Shown one piece after another: positions 1-7,943 of a stretch of DNA of 64,000 nucleotides. Origin of the DNA: an uncultured Spirochaetales bacterium (GTDB lineage: Bacteria > Spirochaetota > Spirochaetia > Sphaerochaetales > Sphaerochaetaceae); NCBI GenBank assembly GCA_934277975.1, contig CAKQWE010000002.1, positions 62,001 through 126,000 of the forward strand, written 5' to 3'. A model generated the notes under the pieces. The model ran no database searches. It saw nothing but the letters and a program-made list of their open reading frames with translations, and was not told where the DNA came from. Made by a program: the position numbers and the translations under genes. Position 1 is the stretch's first letter. Each line of letters starts with the position of its first letter.

Positions 1-47
1 GAGGTTGCTGGCAACGCAGCGACCTTGATACATGGAGGTCTACTTCT

Positions 48-461
48 ATGAAAAAGACATCTACAGCAAGTTTCATCGTAGCCATCGTACTTGTCGTGGC
101 TTCGATTGCATTGTTCGTTCTTGGGGCATTGAGTGTCAACGCCACACAGGTGTATTCAAAGATTGGCAACGGCTACAGCTACATGCGCATTTCCTACAAC
201 TTTTCGCTGGCCAGGGTTGCAAACGGGTTCATGATGATCCTTCTTGGGGGTTTTTCCTTCCTTGGAGGCATCTTGCTTTTCATCCTTGCCGCTGTGACAC
301 GTCCCGCAAAGGCCAACTGCGCCGTGAAATGCTGCACATCGCAGCCAACACAGGCATCACCACTTCCACAGGCCGATGCCCCTGAAACCTCCGCTTCCTG
401 CTGCAACTGCAAAGCGGATGCATCCGCTACTGAAGGCTCCTCTTCAGAGTCGGAGAACTGA
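48..461 (+). CDS. Small two-helix membrane protein, function unknown
   Basis: A 137-residue protein with a hydrophobic N-terminal segment (about residues 8-30) and a second one (about 58-85), so probably two membrane helices. The last 50 residues are a polar tail with a CC pair, another CC near its middle and a CNC motif, ending in a Ser/Glu-rich stretch. The start is supported by GGAGGT at 32-37, ten bases upstream. I do not recognise a family. The cysteine pairs could bind metal or be lipidated, but nothing around it points to a function. A strong hairpin terminator follows at 518-590, so this is probably the last gene of its transcript. Confidence 0.6.
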   Translation: MKKTSTASFIVAIVLVVASIALFVLGALSVNATQVYSKIGNGYSYMRISYNFSLARVANGFMMILLGGFSFLGGILLFILAAVTRPAKANCAVKCCTSQPTQASPLPQADAPETSASCCNCKADASATEGSSSESEN

Positions 462-517
462 ATCGTACCTAGCTCCAAAGCGATTTGGCAGGTAATATAG
501 TTTTTCCCTTCCCAATT

Positions 518-590
518 GGCCTGCCGCCTGACATCCCCATATGAAGAGTTTCAAGTGCATACTCTCCCAGGCGGCAGGCCCTCTTTTTCT
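518..590 (+). terminator. Long-stem terminator hairpin after the first gene
   Basis: A perfect 13-bp inverted repeat (GGCCTGCCGCCTG at 518-530 and its complement at 568-580) encloses a 37-base loop that has its own AGAGT/ACTCT stem. It is followed directly by CTCTTTTTCT. The U-rich tail lies on the plus strand, fitting termination of the gene ending at 461. Confidence 0.75.
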
Positions 591-1022
591 CTTGCTCTTT
601 GCGGTGATAACCGCGTCAATGCGAACAGCGCCGTACAGAAAGTACTGTCGCTGTTCTTCTTCCTTGTTCTGACCGCAAATAGCTGCGAGCGGCTTCTTGG
701 TCTTTTGATCTTCTACTGTGTCGGTTCGCTTAGGGCATACATCTCAGTACTGCCCTTCGCTACAATCCTTATAGCTGAGCCAACTAACTTCGAAAAGTTG
801 GTTCTTCACGGAAAGCTGGGGGATTGGAAGACGGGAATCATCGAAGGAGAGCATCCAGCCTTTGGGCGGTTGCGACTGATGTGGCGCTTGAGGCGGTTGT
901 GGATGGTTGAACAGAAAGAGGCTTTATATCCAAAGCCCCCTCTTTCAGCGTTTTCGATACAGCTTTTCCCATCCAAACCGCTGGACAACCCCCTCGTATG
1001 CTGTTTTGATGGAAAAAAGGAC

Positions 1023-1074
1023 GAAATCGCACATAAGTGTGCGAAATCGAATGAAAAACAGTTGAAATCGCACA
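1023..1074. repeat. Three-arm hairpin repeat, partial member of the four-arm family
   Basis: TCGCACA (1027-1033), a 4-base gap, its complement TGTGCGA (1038-1044), a 23-base spacer containing GAAAAAC, and TCGCACA again (1068-1074). The 11-mer GAAATCGCACA occurs at both ends (1023-1033 and 1064-1074). The order arm, complement, A-rich spacer, arm matches three of the four arms of the elements at 16839 and 38393, but with a different arm sequence. Confidence 0.45.
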
Positions 1075-1221
1075 TCATCGGGCCTCGTTCAATGTCATTT
1101 GCGGTCAGAACAGGAAAGGGGAACCGCGACGGTACTATGCCGTACGGTGCGGTTCGAACAGACGCAGTTGTCACCGCAAAGAGCGTTTCAGAGAGTCCCT
1201 GAGTGTCCCGGAGTTTCGGGT

Positions 1222-1311
1222 CTAGACCGTTTTAGAATGGCTAGAGTGCCCAGAGTGGCTAGAGCGACTAGATGTACCAGAGCGGCTAGAGTGGCAGGAT
1301 CGTCCAGATGT
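1222..1311 (+). repeat. Degenerate 9-bp periodic array
   Basis: About ten consecutive 9-base units related to GCTAGAGTG (for example at 1240, 1258 and 1285 the unit is GCTAGAGTG or GCTAGAGCG). In the frame of an ORF from 1099 to 1374 it reads as Xaa-Arg-Xaa triplets with AGA as the usual middle codon. That ORF has no ribosome binding site and no recognisable domain, so I list the array as a repeat rather than a gene. Confidence 0.55.
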
Positions 1312-1370
1312 GCAATGGAAACGTCGCCCATTGCCTTCAATCCCCAACTTTCCGTGAAGAATCAGGTATA

Positions 1371-1400
1371 TTGACAAATGGGCCTAGTTGAGTGTAGTAA
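1371..1400 (+). promoter_or_regulatory. Promoter for the ABC-2 exporter operon
   Basis: TTGACA (1371-1376), an 18-base spacer and TAGTAA (1395-1400). It lies about 145 bases before the ATPase start, with no other gene between. The -10 is not ideal. Confidence 0.45.
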
Positions 1401-1406
1401 TCAATA

Positions 1407-1422
1407 CGCATCATGTGATGCG
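1407..1422. promoter_or_regulatory. Palindromic operator candidate at the exporter promoter
   Basis: CGCATCA-TG-TGATGCG, a 7-2-7 palindrome exactly where transcription from the upstream promoter would begin. The position suits a repressor site (MarR-, PadR- or TetR-like), as is common for drug/lipid exporters. No regulator gene is adjacent. Confidence 0.4.
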
Positions 1423-1543
1423 AATCGAATGATGCATTTCAAATGAACCAAGATGTGCAAAGCTTGTGAAACTGTGGCTGCGTGTTGATTGTTCCCTTGT
1501 GAGCATGTTTGCTTGGGTTTTTGGAGAAGGAACCAAAGTTGGA

Positions 1544-2458
1544 ATGAGCGATATTATCAGAATAGAACATCTTTACAAAAGCTTTGGGGCTGTCAAAGCA
1601 GTGCAGGACTTGAGTTTTAGAGTAAAGGAAGGGGAGCTGTTCGCCTTCCTTGGAGTCAATGGGGCAGGGAAATCCACAACCATCAACATACTTTGCGGCC
1701 AACTTCAAAAGGATAGCGGTATGGTGGAAATAGATGGCATGGATATGGACCATGACACTGTTGGCATCAAACGTGAGTTGGGTGTAGTCTTTCAGAACTC
1801 AGTATTGGATGGAGCTTTGAGTGTACGCGACAACCTCAAAAGCAGAGCCGCCCTATATGGTATAAATGGAGTGGTCTTCACAAAACGTTTGGAAAGACTC
1901 TCAAAACTATTGGATTTTGATGGCATCATGAACCGTCCTGTAGCCAAGCTCTCCGGAGGTCAACGTAGACGCATAGATATTGCAAGGGCTCTGCTTCACA
2001 ATCCTAGGATATTGGTTTTCGATGAACCCACCACAGGTCTAGACCCTCAGACAAGAAGGATGTTGTGGGATGTTGTTACGAAGCTGAGGAAGAGGGAAGG
2101 CCTTACGGTTTTTCTTACCACCCATTACATGGAAGAGGCTGCGGATGCCGATTATGTAGTCATTTTGGACAACGGCAGAATTGCAGGCGAAGGAACCCCT
2201 TTGTCTTTGAAGAACGCCTATGCCGGCGATTATGTAACGCTCTATGGCGTGGATGAAAAGTCTGTCAAAGCCTTGGGTTTGTCCTACAGTCCCATAAGGG
2301 ACGGTTGGCGTATTGAGGTGGCTACTACAGGTGAAGCAACAAGGCTTATACTGGAAAACCCCGCACTTTTTTCAGACTATGAAATCACTAAAGGGAAAAT
2401 GGATGATGTGTTCCTTGCCGTTACGGGCAAGAAGCTAAATGGAGGGTATGGAAGATGA
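1544..2458 (+). CDS. ABC-2 type exporter, ATP-binding subunit
   Basis: A 304-residue ATPase that would energise export by the permease encoded next. Visible motifs are Walker A GVNGAGKST (about residue 37), LSGGQRRR signature, Walker B with FDEPTTGLDP and an H-loop in TTHYMEE. The C-terminal 80 residues resemble the DrrA/CcmA-type tail. The frame is open 26 codons further up, but the internal ATG at 1544 is the first that gives the family N-terminus (MSDIIRI). GAAGGA lies about 13 bases upstream. The 3' end overlaps the permease by 4 bases. The substrate is unknown; family members export drugs, lipids or polysaccharide precursors. Confidence 0.9.
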   Translation: MSDIIRIEHLYKSFGAVKAVQDLSFRVKEGELFAFLGVNGAGKSTTINILCGQLQKDSGMVEIDGMDMDHDTVGIKRELGVVFQNSVLDGALSVRDNLKSRAALYGINGVVFTKRLERLSKLLDFDGIMNRPVAKLSGGQRRRIDIARALLHNPRILVFDEPTTGLDPQTRRMLWDVVTKLRKREGLTVFLTTHYMEEAADADYVVILDNGRIAGEGTPLSLKNAYAGDYVTLYGVDEKSVKALGLSYSPIRDGWRIEVATTGEATRLILENPALFSDYEITKGKMDDVFLAVTGKKLNGGYGR

Positions 2459-3348
2459 CAGGGTTCTTCGCATTGACCAAACGAAACTGCAAACTGTTCT
2501 TCAAGGACAAGGGGATGTTCTTCACCTCCCTCATCACCCCTGCGATTCTGCTGGTGTTGTATGTAACGTTTCTTGCAAGGATATATAAAGAGTCCTTCTC
2601 CTCCGCACTGCCTTCTTCATTCGCTTTGGACGAATCCCTAATCAACGGTACTGTGGGAGGGCAGCTCGTTTCCTCTTTGTTGGCCGTCTGCTGTGTAACG
2701 GTGTCCTTCTGCTCCAACCTTTTGATGGTGCAGGACAAGGTCAGTGGAGCAAGGAGGGATTTGACAATGAGCCCTGTATCCAAATCCACACTGGCGCTTG
2801 GCTACTTCACGGCAAGTGCGTTGTCCACCATGCTTATCTGCTTTGTAGCTTTGGGTCTATGTCTTGGTTACTTGGCCGTTGTTGGTTGGTATATGCACGT
2901 CAAGGATGTTCTCTTGCTGTGCATTGACGTTTTCATTCTTGTGATGTTTGGTACAGCTTTGTCATCGATCATCAACTGCAACCTTTCAACAAATGGCCAG
3001 TCTTCTGCAGTAGGGACCATTGTAAGCGCTGGCTACGGCTTCGTCTGCGGCGCATATATGCCAATCTCCAGTTTTGAGGAAGGTCTGCAGAGGGTTTTGT
3101 CATTTCTCGCTGGAACATATGGAACGGCTTTGTTCAGAAACCATGCGCTAAGAGGTGTGTATACAGAGATGCTTAGCATTGGTTTTCCTATGGATGTAGT
3201 CGAAGGAATCAAGGATTCGATAGATTGCAACCTCTATTTCTTTGGCAAGAAGGTTGGAATTGGATCGATGTATGTCGTGATGTTGTTCTCAACGACTGTT
3301 CTGGTTGGCGGATATGTCCTTCTGAACATGGTCAGGAAAAATGACTGA
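2455..3348 (+). CDS. ABC-2 type exporter, permease subunit
   Basis: A 297-residue integral membrane protein with an N-terminal cytoplasmic amphipathic start, a first helix near residues 20-40, a long external segment, and a cluster of about five helices between 70 and 290. This is the ABC2_membrane arrangement. ATGA overlap with the ATPase gene shows translational coupling. It ends 57 bases from the convergent azlD stop, with no clear terminator between them. Confidence 0.88.
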   Translation: MTGFFALTKRNCKLFFKDKGMFFTSLITPAILLVLYVTFLARIYKESFSSALPSSFALDESLINGTVGGQLVSSLLAVCCVTVSFCSNLLMVQDKVSGARRDLTMSPVSKSTLALGYFTASALSTMLICFVALGLCLGYLAVVGWYMHVKDVLLLCIDVFILVMFGTALSSIINCNLSTNGQSSAVGTIVSAGYGFVCGAYMPISSFEEGLQRVLSFLAGTYGTALFRNHALRGVYTEMLSIGFPMDVVEGIKDSIDCNLYFFGKKVGIGSMYVVMLFSTTVLVGGYVLLNMVRKND

Positions 3349-3404
3349 CAGCCTGCAAGGGGCTATGGTGGAACACTCTATGCATGGGCTTGCATACCCG
3401 CATT

Positions 3405-3710
3405 TCAAACCAGCACCAACAGGGTTGTCACTGTAACGGTGAGGGAAGCGAGGATCGATACGAACATTGAGCCTTTGTTGAAGGAGACGAAGAACGCCGT
3501 CGTTACACCCAACAAGCCTGCAAGCCATTCTGCTCCAAAGTCGGTAAGGGCCAACGGGAATATGAGGGCTCCAAGGGCTGCGACAGGAAGTAGTACCATG
3601 CATTTTTTGATGAAGCGTGGAAGCTTTGAAAGGAATGGCATGAAAAGGGGTAGAATACGAGGAACCATTGTTGCAAGAGCACATAGCAGAATCATCTTCA
3701 TTACGTTCAT
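3405..3710 (-). CDS. azlD: AzlD-type branched-chain amino acid exporter small subunit
   Basis: A 101-residue protein with about four hydrophobic segments, including the family-typical ATMVPRILPL near the N-terminus and a mid-protein helix pair. It is the small partner of AzlC in exporters of branched-chain amino acids and related compounds. The frame extends far upstream, but the ATG at 3710 overlaps the azlC stop (ATGA) and gives the normal length of about 100 residues. Confidence 0.85.
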   Translation of the reverse strand: MNVMKMILLCALATMVPRILPLFMPFLSKLPRFIKKCMVLLPVAALGALIFPLALTDFGAEWLAGLLGVTTAFFVSFNKGSMFVSILASLTVTVTTLLVLV

Positions 3711-4408
3711 ACGAGACCTGCCTCCTCGTCGGTGTAGATTGCAGCTCCCAAAAGGGTTGCGGCAAGCATGGAGATTATGAACGAAATTCCAACGGACAGC
3801 GAAAAGCACAATATGAGAATGGAGTTCAGGGCCGCTGAGAACATGAATACTAGGATTGTCTTTCCTTGTTTTTTTGTTTCGCTTCCAAGAAGCGATGCAA
3901 ACATGGCATACACCGTTATGACTGATGCCTTCTGTATTACCTTTGGCAGAAACGTCCCTGCAATGTATCCAACGGCTGTACCCAATACCCATCCTATGTA
4001 TGAAGTGAATACAAGTCCGCACATATATTGCATGTTGAGCTTTGAACCTTTAAAGGATGCAACGGCGAATACTTCATCTGTCGTTCCAAACCCGGATACA
4101 AGTTTCAATGGGATGCTGTCTGGGTCTTCAAGATGGCCAACAAGGGAGCTTGCCATGAAAAGATACCTTGTATTTATGAAAAGAACCGAAATGCAGATCT
4201 CAAGAAGAAAAGCTCCACTGTTATAGAGGTTCATCATGAGAAACTGTCCAGAACCGGAGTAGTTCGTAAGACTGATTAGGATTCCTTCTATGAACCTAAG
4301 CCCGCTTGTCCTCGTAAGAAGACCAAACGCAAGGGCTGTAGTGAAATACCCTACGAATATTGGAGATCCGTCCTTTATTCCTTCTTTAAGAGTAAGTTTT
4401 TCAGCCAT
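3707..4408 (-). CDS. azlC: AzlC-family branched-chain amino acid exporter large subunit
   Basis: A 233-residue membrane protein matching AzlC in length and order. It has the N-terminal DGSPIFVGYFTTALAFG block, the NYSGSGQF segment, the conserved NTRYLFMA motif and four to five later helices. Preceded by GGAGAGG seven bases before ATG. Forms a two-gene operon with azlD. The 5' region contains the palindrome TGATTGCAATCA (4466-4477), a possible regulator site. Confidence 0.88.
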   Translation of the reverse strand: MAEKLTLKEGIKDGSPIFVGYFTTALAFGLLTRTSGLRFIEGILISLTNYSGSGQFLMMNLYNSGAFLLEICISVLFINTRYLFMASSLVGHLEDPDSIPLKLVSGFGTTDEVFAVASFKGSKLNMQYMCGLVFTSYIGWVLGTAVGYIAGTFLPKVIQKASVITVYAMFASLLGSETKKQGKTILVFMFSAALNSILILCFSLSVGISFIISMLAATLLGAAIYTDEEAGLV

Positions 4409-4676
4409 ATAGCCTCTCCAATGGAGGTAGTTTATGTTTTGTCGTCTTTCGAATCAATATGGTTGTGATTGCAATCATTGGCTTGGTAATAGCAGCACGT
4501 AACAGCAGAAAGTAGTACCGCCCAGCCCTCGAACAGCTGAGCGGTGTTTATCGCTTTGTTTTTCCGAGGTTGACCGTCCACTGGCGGTGCCTCTTTGCAT
4601 TTGAAGCATCGCAAAAGAAACGCTACCTGTCAAGTTTTGTTCTATTCTCAGTTTGTTCTTGAAAGGAGTCTTTTTT
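4409..4676. other. Divergent intergenic region azlC / ATPase
   Basis: Holds the 12-bp palindrome TGATTGCAATCA at 4466-4477, which recurs at 54516-54527. I see no RNA gene or clear promoter pair here. Confidence 0.35.
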
Positions 4677-4775
4677 ATGGAAAACGGGTCAAAAACAGCT
4701 ATAAAAGTCTTGGAAAACGGGTCAGTGTCAATTGTTTTCGTTATGGAGAAACAAAATGCTTTGGAGGAAAATTGA
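4677..4775 (+). CDS. Possible 32-residue leader or small protein ahead of the DUF4143 ATPase
   Basis: ATG at 4677 is preceded by GAAAGGAG with an 8-base gap, one of the best ribosome binding sites in this region. The 32-codon frame contains the pentapeptide ENGS twice, coming from a 14-base direct repeat (4678-4691 and 4711-4724, offset 33). It ends at TGA 4773-4775, 20 bases inside the next gene, so termination would place ribosomes at that gene's start. It could be a leader peptide coupling translation or a small protein; no family is recognisable. Confidence 0.35.
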   Translation: MENGSKTAIKVLENGSVSIVFVMEKQNALEEN

Positions 4776-6114
4776 AACAAAGATAAATGGCTGGTTGAAA
4801 GATGGTAGAGAAGCTCTTCTGATAAGTGGTGCAAGGCAGACAGGAAAGACTTTTGTCATAGAAAAATGCCTTGAAAGCTCCAAGATGGATTTCGTTTCGT
4901 TCAACCTTATAAAATCTCCGGAGGTCGTAGAAGTCCTCAATGATTGCTTCAAGAGAGACATTGGCGACTTCGTTTCCAGAATCTCCCTTCTTGCAGGCAG
5001 AAGACTGGCCAAAGGCAAGACCGTTGTGTTTTTCGATGAGGTTCAGGAATGCAAGGAAATTCTCACAGCTATGAAGTTCCTCGTGGAAGATGGCTCCTTT
5101 AGATATATTCTCAGTGGTTCACTGTTGGGTGTTGGACTGGTTGGGATTAAATCGGCACCAGTCGGTTATTTGCGTACTTTGAAGATGTATCCTTTGGATT
5201 TCCATGAGTTCTTGGTGGCCTTGAATGTGCAACCGGGATTGATTGAGGCTCTGAGAAATCGGTTTGAAGAAAGGAAGACTGTAGATGATGTGGTCCATAG
5301 CAAGTTGATGGAGACTTTCTACATCTATCTTGCAGTTGGTGGAATGCCGGCTGCTGTGCAGAACTTCGTTGATGGTCGGGATTTCATGGATGTTTCAGAT
5401 ATCCATCGTATGATAATAGAACAGTACAAAGTAGATTTCACAAAATATGAGAAAGAGCAGAAACTGAGGCTTATTGGTGCATACAACCTCATCCCCTCTG
5501 AGCTCAATTCAAAGAACAAAAGATTCATACTATCTGACTTGGACAAGAACCTCAGATTTGAGAGATATGAGGATTCTTTCCTTTGGTTTTCGAACGCAGG
5601 TGTTGCCATACCTGTCTTCAATGCCACAGAGCCTGTTGTTCCTCTTGCAATAAACAAGAAAAGCAATCTTTTCAAGTTGTTTCTTTCCGATGTTGGAATG
5701 TTGTCAACGCTTTATGGAAATGCCACGAAATTGAAGCTTCTCAACAATGGAGAGGATATGAACTGCGGAGCTGTTTTTGAGAATGCTATCGCTCAAGAAC
5801 TTTATTCAAAGGGATTCAGTCTATTCTATTATAACAACAAGCGACTTGGAGAGCTTGATTTTATAATAGAGTTCAATGGTTCTTGTCTTCCAATCGAGGT
5901 CAAAAGCGGCAAGGACTACTCCGTCCATTCTGCATTGGATAATGTCCTGAAAAATCCCGACTTCAATATTCCTTTTGCATATGTGTTTTCAAAAGGCAAT
6001 GTCCGTAAGGAAGGGAAGATTGTGTATTTACCTGTATACATGAGCATGTTCATTGAGGAACACAATTTTCATGAAAAGGTCTCGGTTCCAGACCTGTCGA
6101 AGCTCGTCCTGTAG
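4756..6114 (+). CDS. AAA+ ATPase with DUF4143 domain
   Basis: 452 residues. The N-terminal ATPase has Walker A GARQTGKT (25-32), Walker B VVFFDEVQEC (about 85-95) and a sensor-like LSGS. The C-terminal DUF4143 part ends with a PD-(D/E)XK-like pattern, ELDFIIEFN followed by IEVKSG. The family (AAA_14/DUF4143) is common in anaerobes and spirochaetes; its role is unproven, with defence or mobile functions suggested. An ATG 24 bases upstream is also in frame, but GGAGA sits eight bases before 4756. The small ORF at 4677 overlaps its start. Confidence 0.85.
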   Translation: MLWRKIETKINGWLKDGREALLISGARQTGKTFVIEKCLESSKMDFVSFNLIKSPEVVEVLNDCFKRDIGDFVSRISLLAGRRLAKGKTVVFFDEVQECKEILTAMKFLVEDGSFRYILSGSLLGVGLVGIKSAPVGYLRTLKMYPLDFHEFLVALNVQPGLIEALRNRFEERKTVDDVVHSKLMETFYIYLAVGGMPAAVQNFVDGRDFMDVSDIHRMIIEQYKVDFTKYEKEQKLRLIGAYNLIPSELNSKNKRFILSDLDKNLRFERYEDSFLWFSNAGVAIPVFNATEPVVPLAINKKSNLFKLFLSDVGMLSTLYGNATKLKLLNNGEDMNCGAVFENAIAQELYSKGFSLFYYNNKRLGELDFIIEFNGSCLPIEVKSGKDYSVHSALDNVLKNPDFNIPFAYVFSKGNVRKEGKIVYLPVYMSMFIEEHNFHEKVSVPDLSKLVL

Positions 6115-6127
6115 TTCCTAAACTTCC

Positions 6128-6196
6128 ATCATGTCTCCAAATACAACAAAACCGACCACGAGGGTCGGTTTGTTGTCTTACGGCGACTTGGGCTCG
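6128..6196 (-). repeat. Displaced copy of the tRNA-Arg 3' end and terminator
   Basis: 69 bp matching 6293-6361 at 68 of 69 positions, 165 bp downstream of the functional copy in transcription sense. It carries the last part of tRNA-Arg (T-arm through 3' end) and the terminator hairpin AACCGACC/GGTCGGTT (6150-6170), but lacks the 5' two thirds of the tRNA. This is the arrangement left by insertion at a tRNA 3' end. Confidence 0.8.
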
Positions 6197-6292
6197 CCTT
6201 ACGGTGCTCATAAGGGTGGGCCGCACCTTCAGGCCGGCTCCGCTTCGGATGCTCGACGTTTCGCATCCTCCTACCGCGGAGCTTCGAGCCAT
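6197..6292 (-). mobile_element. Core of a miniature element at tRNA-Arg
   Basis: A 96-bp G+C-rich segment between the two copies of the tRNA-Arg end. It can fold into GGTGC (6203-6207)/GCACC (6223-6227), GGATGC/GCATCC and GCTCCGC/GCGGAGC-type stems and has no ORF. Its edge CTCGCCTTACGGTG resembles CTCGTCCTTGCGGTG at the tRNA-Pro insertion (12253-12267), so the two are probably related. Confidence 0.5.
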
Positions 6293-6314
6293 ATCATGTC
6301 TCCAAATACAACAA

Positions 6315-6335
6315 AACCAACCACGAGGGTCGGTT
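6315..6335 (-). terminator. Terminator of tRNA-Arg
   Basis: Hairpin AACCAACC/GGTCGGTT in the proximal copy, with one A-C mispair compared with the distal copy at 6150-6170. Followed on the minus strand by TTTTGTTGT. Confidence 0.65.
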
Positions 6336-6343
6336 TGTTGTCT

Positions 6344-6417
<74 letters not shown>

Positions 6418-6428
6418 ATTGCAAGTGG

Positions 6429-6457
6429 ATTATAGTAAATTGCCCACACAGTTTCAA
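6429..6457 (-). promoter_or_regulatory. Promoter of tRNA-Arg
   Basis: On the minus strand TTGAAA (6452-6457), 17-base spacer, TATAAT (6429-6434), placing the start a few bases before the tRNA. It overlaps an inverted repeat, TAAATTGCCCAC (6436-6447) with its complement (6463-6474), that could also end the pfk transcript. Confidence 0.7.
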
Positions 6458-6477
6458 GTGTCGTGGGCAATTTAGTT
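6436..6477 (+). terminator. Hairpin between pfk and tRNA-Arg
   Basis: A perfect 12-bp stem with a 15-base loop, followed by GTTTTG on the plus strand. It lies between the pfk stop and the tRNA promoter. The U-run is weak and the sense ambiguous. Confidence 0.4.
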
Positions 6478-6539
6478 TTGGCCTGTCCTTCTAGGAGCAG
6501 GGAGGTGTGTCCTAAGCTCCAAGTCCTAAACCACGAGTC

Positions 6540-7901
6540 CTACTCGTTCTTCATGGAATCCGGCTGGCGGGTGTTCTCAAGGACATCGCGCCAAAGGGAG
6601 CTTTCAGTGTTGACCTTGTTGCGCGATGAGATGGCGACGCTTATTGGCATGTTCACGAACCTATTGTTCATCATGGTTGTGAGAACCGCCGTCTTGCCTG
6701 CCATGGCGGCATGGACTGCGTGAGCACCAAGACGGGCGCAGTAGATGGAGTCGTATGAATTGGCCGGTGCGCTGCGTATGATGTAGCTTGGATCTATGTA
6801 CTTCACGTTGACCTCCATGCCATCCTCTTTGAAGTACTTGATGATTTCATCCTTCAAGAACAGCCCTATGTCGTTGTATTTGACGTTTCCAGAGGCATCG
6901 GTCCTGCCTGTTTTGGGAAGGAGGTCCTGACCTGCACCCTCAGCGACGAGGATTACTGCGTGTCCGCGGTCCTGCAGTCGTTTCTTGAGGTGCGTAAGAA
7001 GGCCGTTCCTGCCACGGAGGTCGAACGGGTTCTCAGGTATGAGGCAGAAGTTGACATCGCTCTGGGCAAGGGATGTCTTGGCGGCAATGAAGCCGCTTTC
7101 GCGTCCCATGACCTTGACAAGTCCAACACCGTTTATCGAGTTGCGGGCTTCTATGTGTGCACCGCGGACGACAGGGACCGCCATTGAGACGGCTGTGTCG
7201 AATCCAAACGACGTTTGGATGAACGAAAGGTCGTTGTCTATGGTCTTTGGAATTCCAACGACGGAGATCTTGAGACCTCTGCTCTCTATCTCCTTTGCAA
7301 TGGCGGATGCTCCGCGCAGAGTACCGTCACCGCCAATGGTGAAGAGCATGTTTACGTTCATTCGTTCAAGGGTGTCCACGATGTCCGCTGTTTGCTTGCC
7401 GCCTCCTCTGGCACTTCCAAGAATGGTTCCGCCTTTTTCCTGAATGTCGTCAACGATGTCCGGATCCAGCTTTATGACAGGATATTTTGAGGTGGGAAGC
7501 AACCCTTGGTACCCATATTGGATGCCGCTTATCTGGCGTACACCGTAGCGGTACCACAGGCATCTTACGATTGCACGGATCACGTTGTTCAGCCCTGGAC
7601 ATATCCCGCCGCACGTGCATATGGCGGCATGGACGTGGATTGGGTTGAAGTATATCATTCTTCGAGGACCTGCAAGCTCCACTACGTCAGTGCAGGTTGG
7701 GACGTATCTGCCATCGTCCAGTTTCTTTGAGTCGAGGCTGCAGAGTATGCGCTCGTCGTCCGACACATAGTTTGCAATCCCGTCGCCGTATATATCGCTC
7801 ATGACGATTGGCGATGGAATCTTCGCCTCTCCAAGTCTTTGTACCGTGTAGTCGACTTTTGGCACTCCTTCCACGAAGGCCACAGAATCATCGCTTCTCA
7901 T
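6540..7901 (-). CDS. pfk: 6-phosphofructokinase, group II spirochaetal/plant type
   Basis: 453 residues, phosphorylating fructose 6-phosphate in glycolysis. Nucleotide loop GGICPGLNN (98-106), GGDGT (190-194), substrate loop PKTIDND (218-224) and MGRESGF are all present. GGDGT rather than GGDD is what ATP-dependent members show, so ATP is the likelier donor, although some relatives use pyrophosphate. An N-terminal extension of about 90 residues is normal in this subgroup. AGGAGG precedes ATG by eight bases. It is second in a minus-strand pair after the thioesterase. Confidence 0.92.
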   Translation of the reverse strand: MRSDDSVAFVEGVPKVDYTVQRLGEAKIPSPIVMSDIYGDGIANYVSDDERILCSLDSKKLDDGRYVPTCTDVVELAGPRRMIYFNPIHVHAAICTCGGICPGLNNVIRAIVRCLWYRYGVRQISGIQYGYQGLLPTSKYPVIKLDPDIVDDIQEKGGTILGSARGGGKQTADIVDTLERMNVNMLFTIGGDGTLRGASAIAKEIESRGLKISVVGIPKTIDNDLSFIQTSFGFDTAVSMAVPVVRGAHIEARNSINGVGLVKVMGRESGFIAAKTSLAQSDVNFCLIPENPFDLRGRNGLLTHLKKRLQDRGHAVILVAEGAGQDLLPKTGRTDASGNVKYNDIGLFLKDEIIKYFKEDGMEVNVKYIDPSYIIRSAPANSYDSIYCARLGAHAVHAAMAGKTAVLTTMMNNRFVNMPISVAISSRNKVNTESSLWRDVLENTRQPDSMKNE

Positions 7902-7943
7902 ATCGCTTTCCTCCTATTCTGTATTCGTACTCCACCACCCTTA

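Larger units (their letters stand above)
591..1370. other. Non-coding stretch with structured repeats
   Basis: No open frame here has a ribosome binding site or recognisable protein. The stretch holds a hairpin repeat at 1023-1074 and a 9-base periodic array at 1222-1311, listed separately. A short CCAACT/AGTTGG inverted repeat lies near 780-805. It may be a decayed gene, but I see no protein similarity in any frame. Confidence 0.4.

Noticed and set aside
516..1202. 228-codon plus-strand frame
   Set aside because: It starts inside the terminator hairpin, has no ribosome site and contains the hairpin repeat; no recognisable domain.
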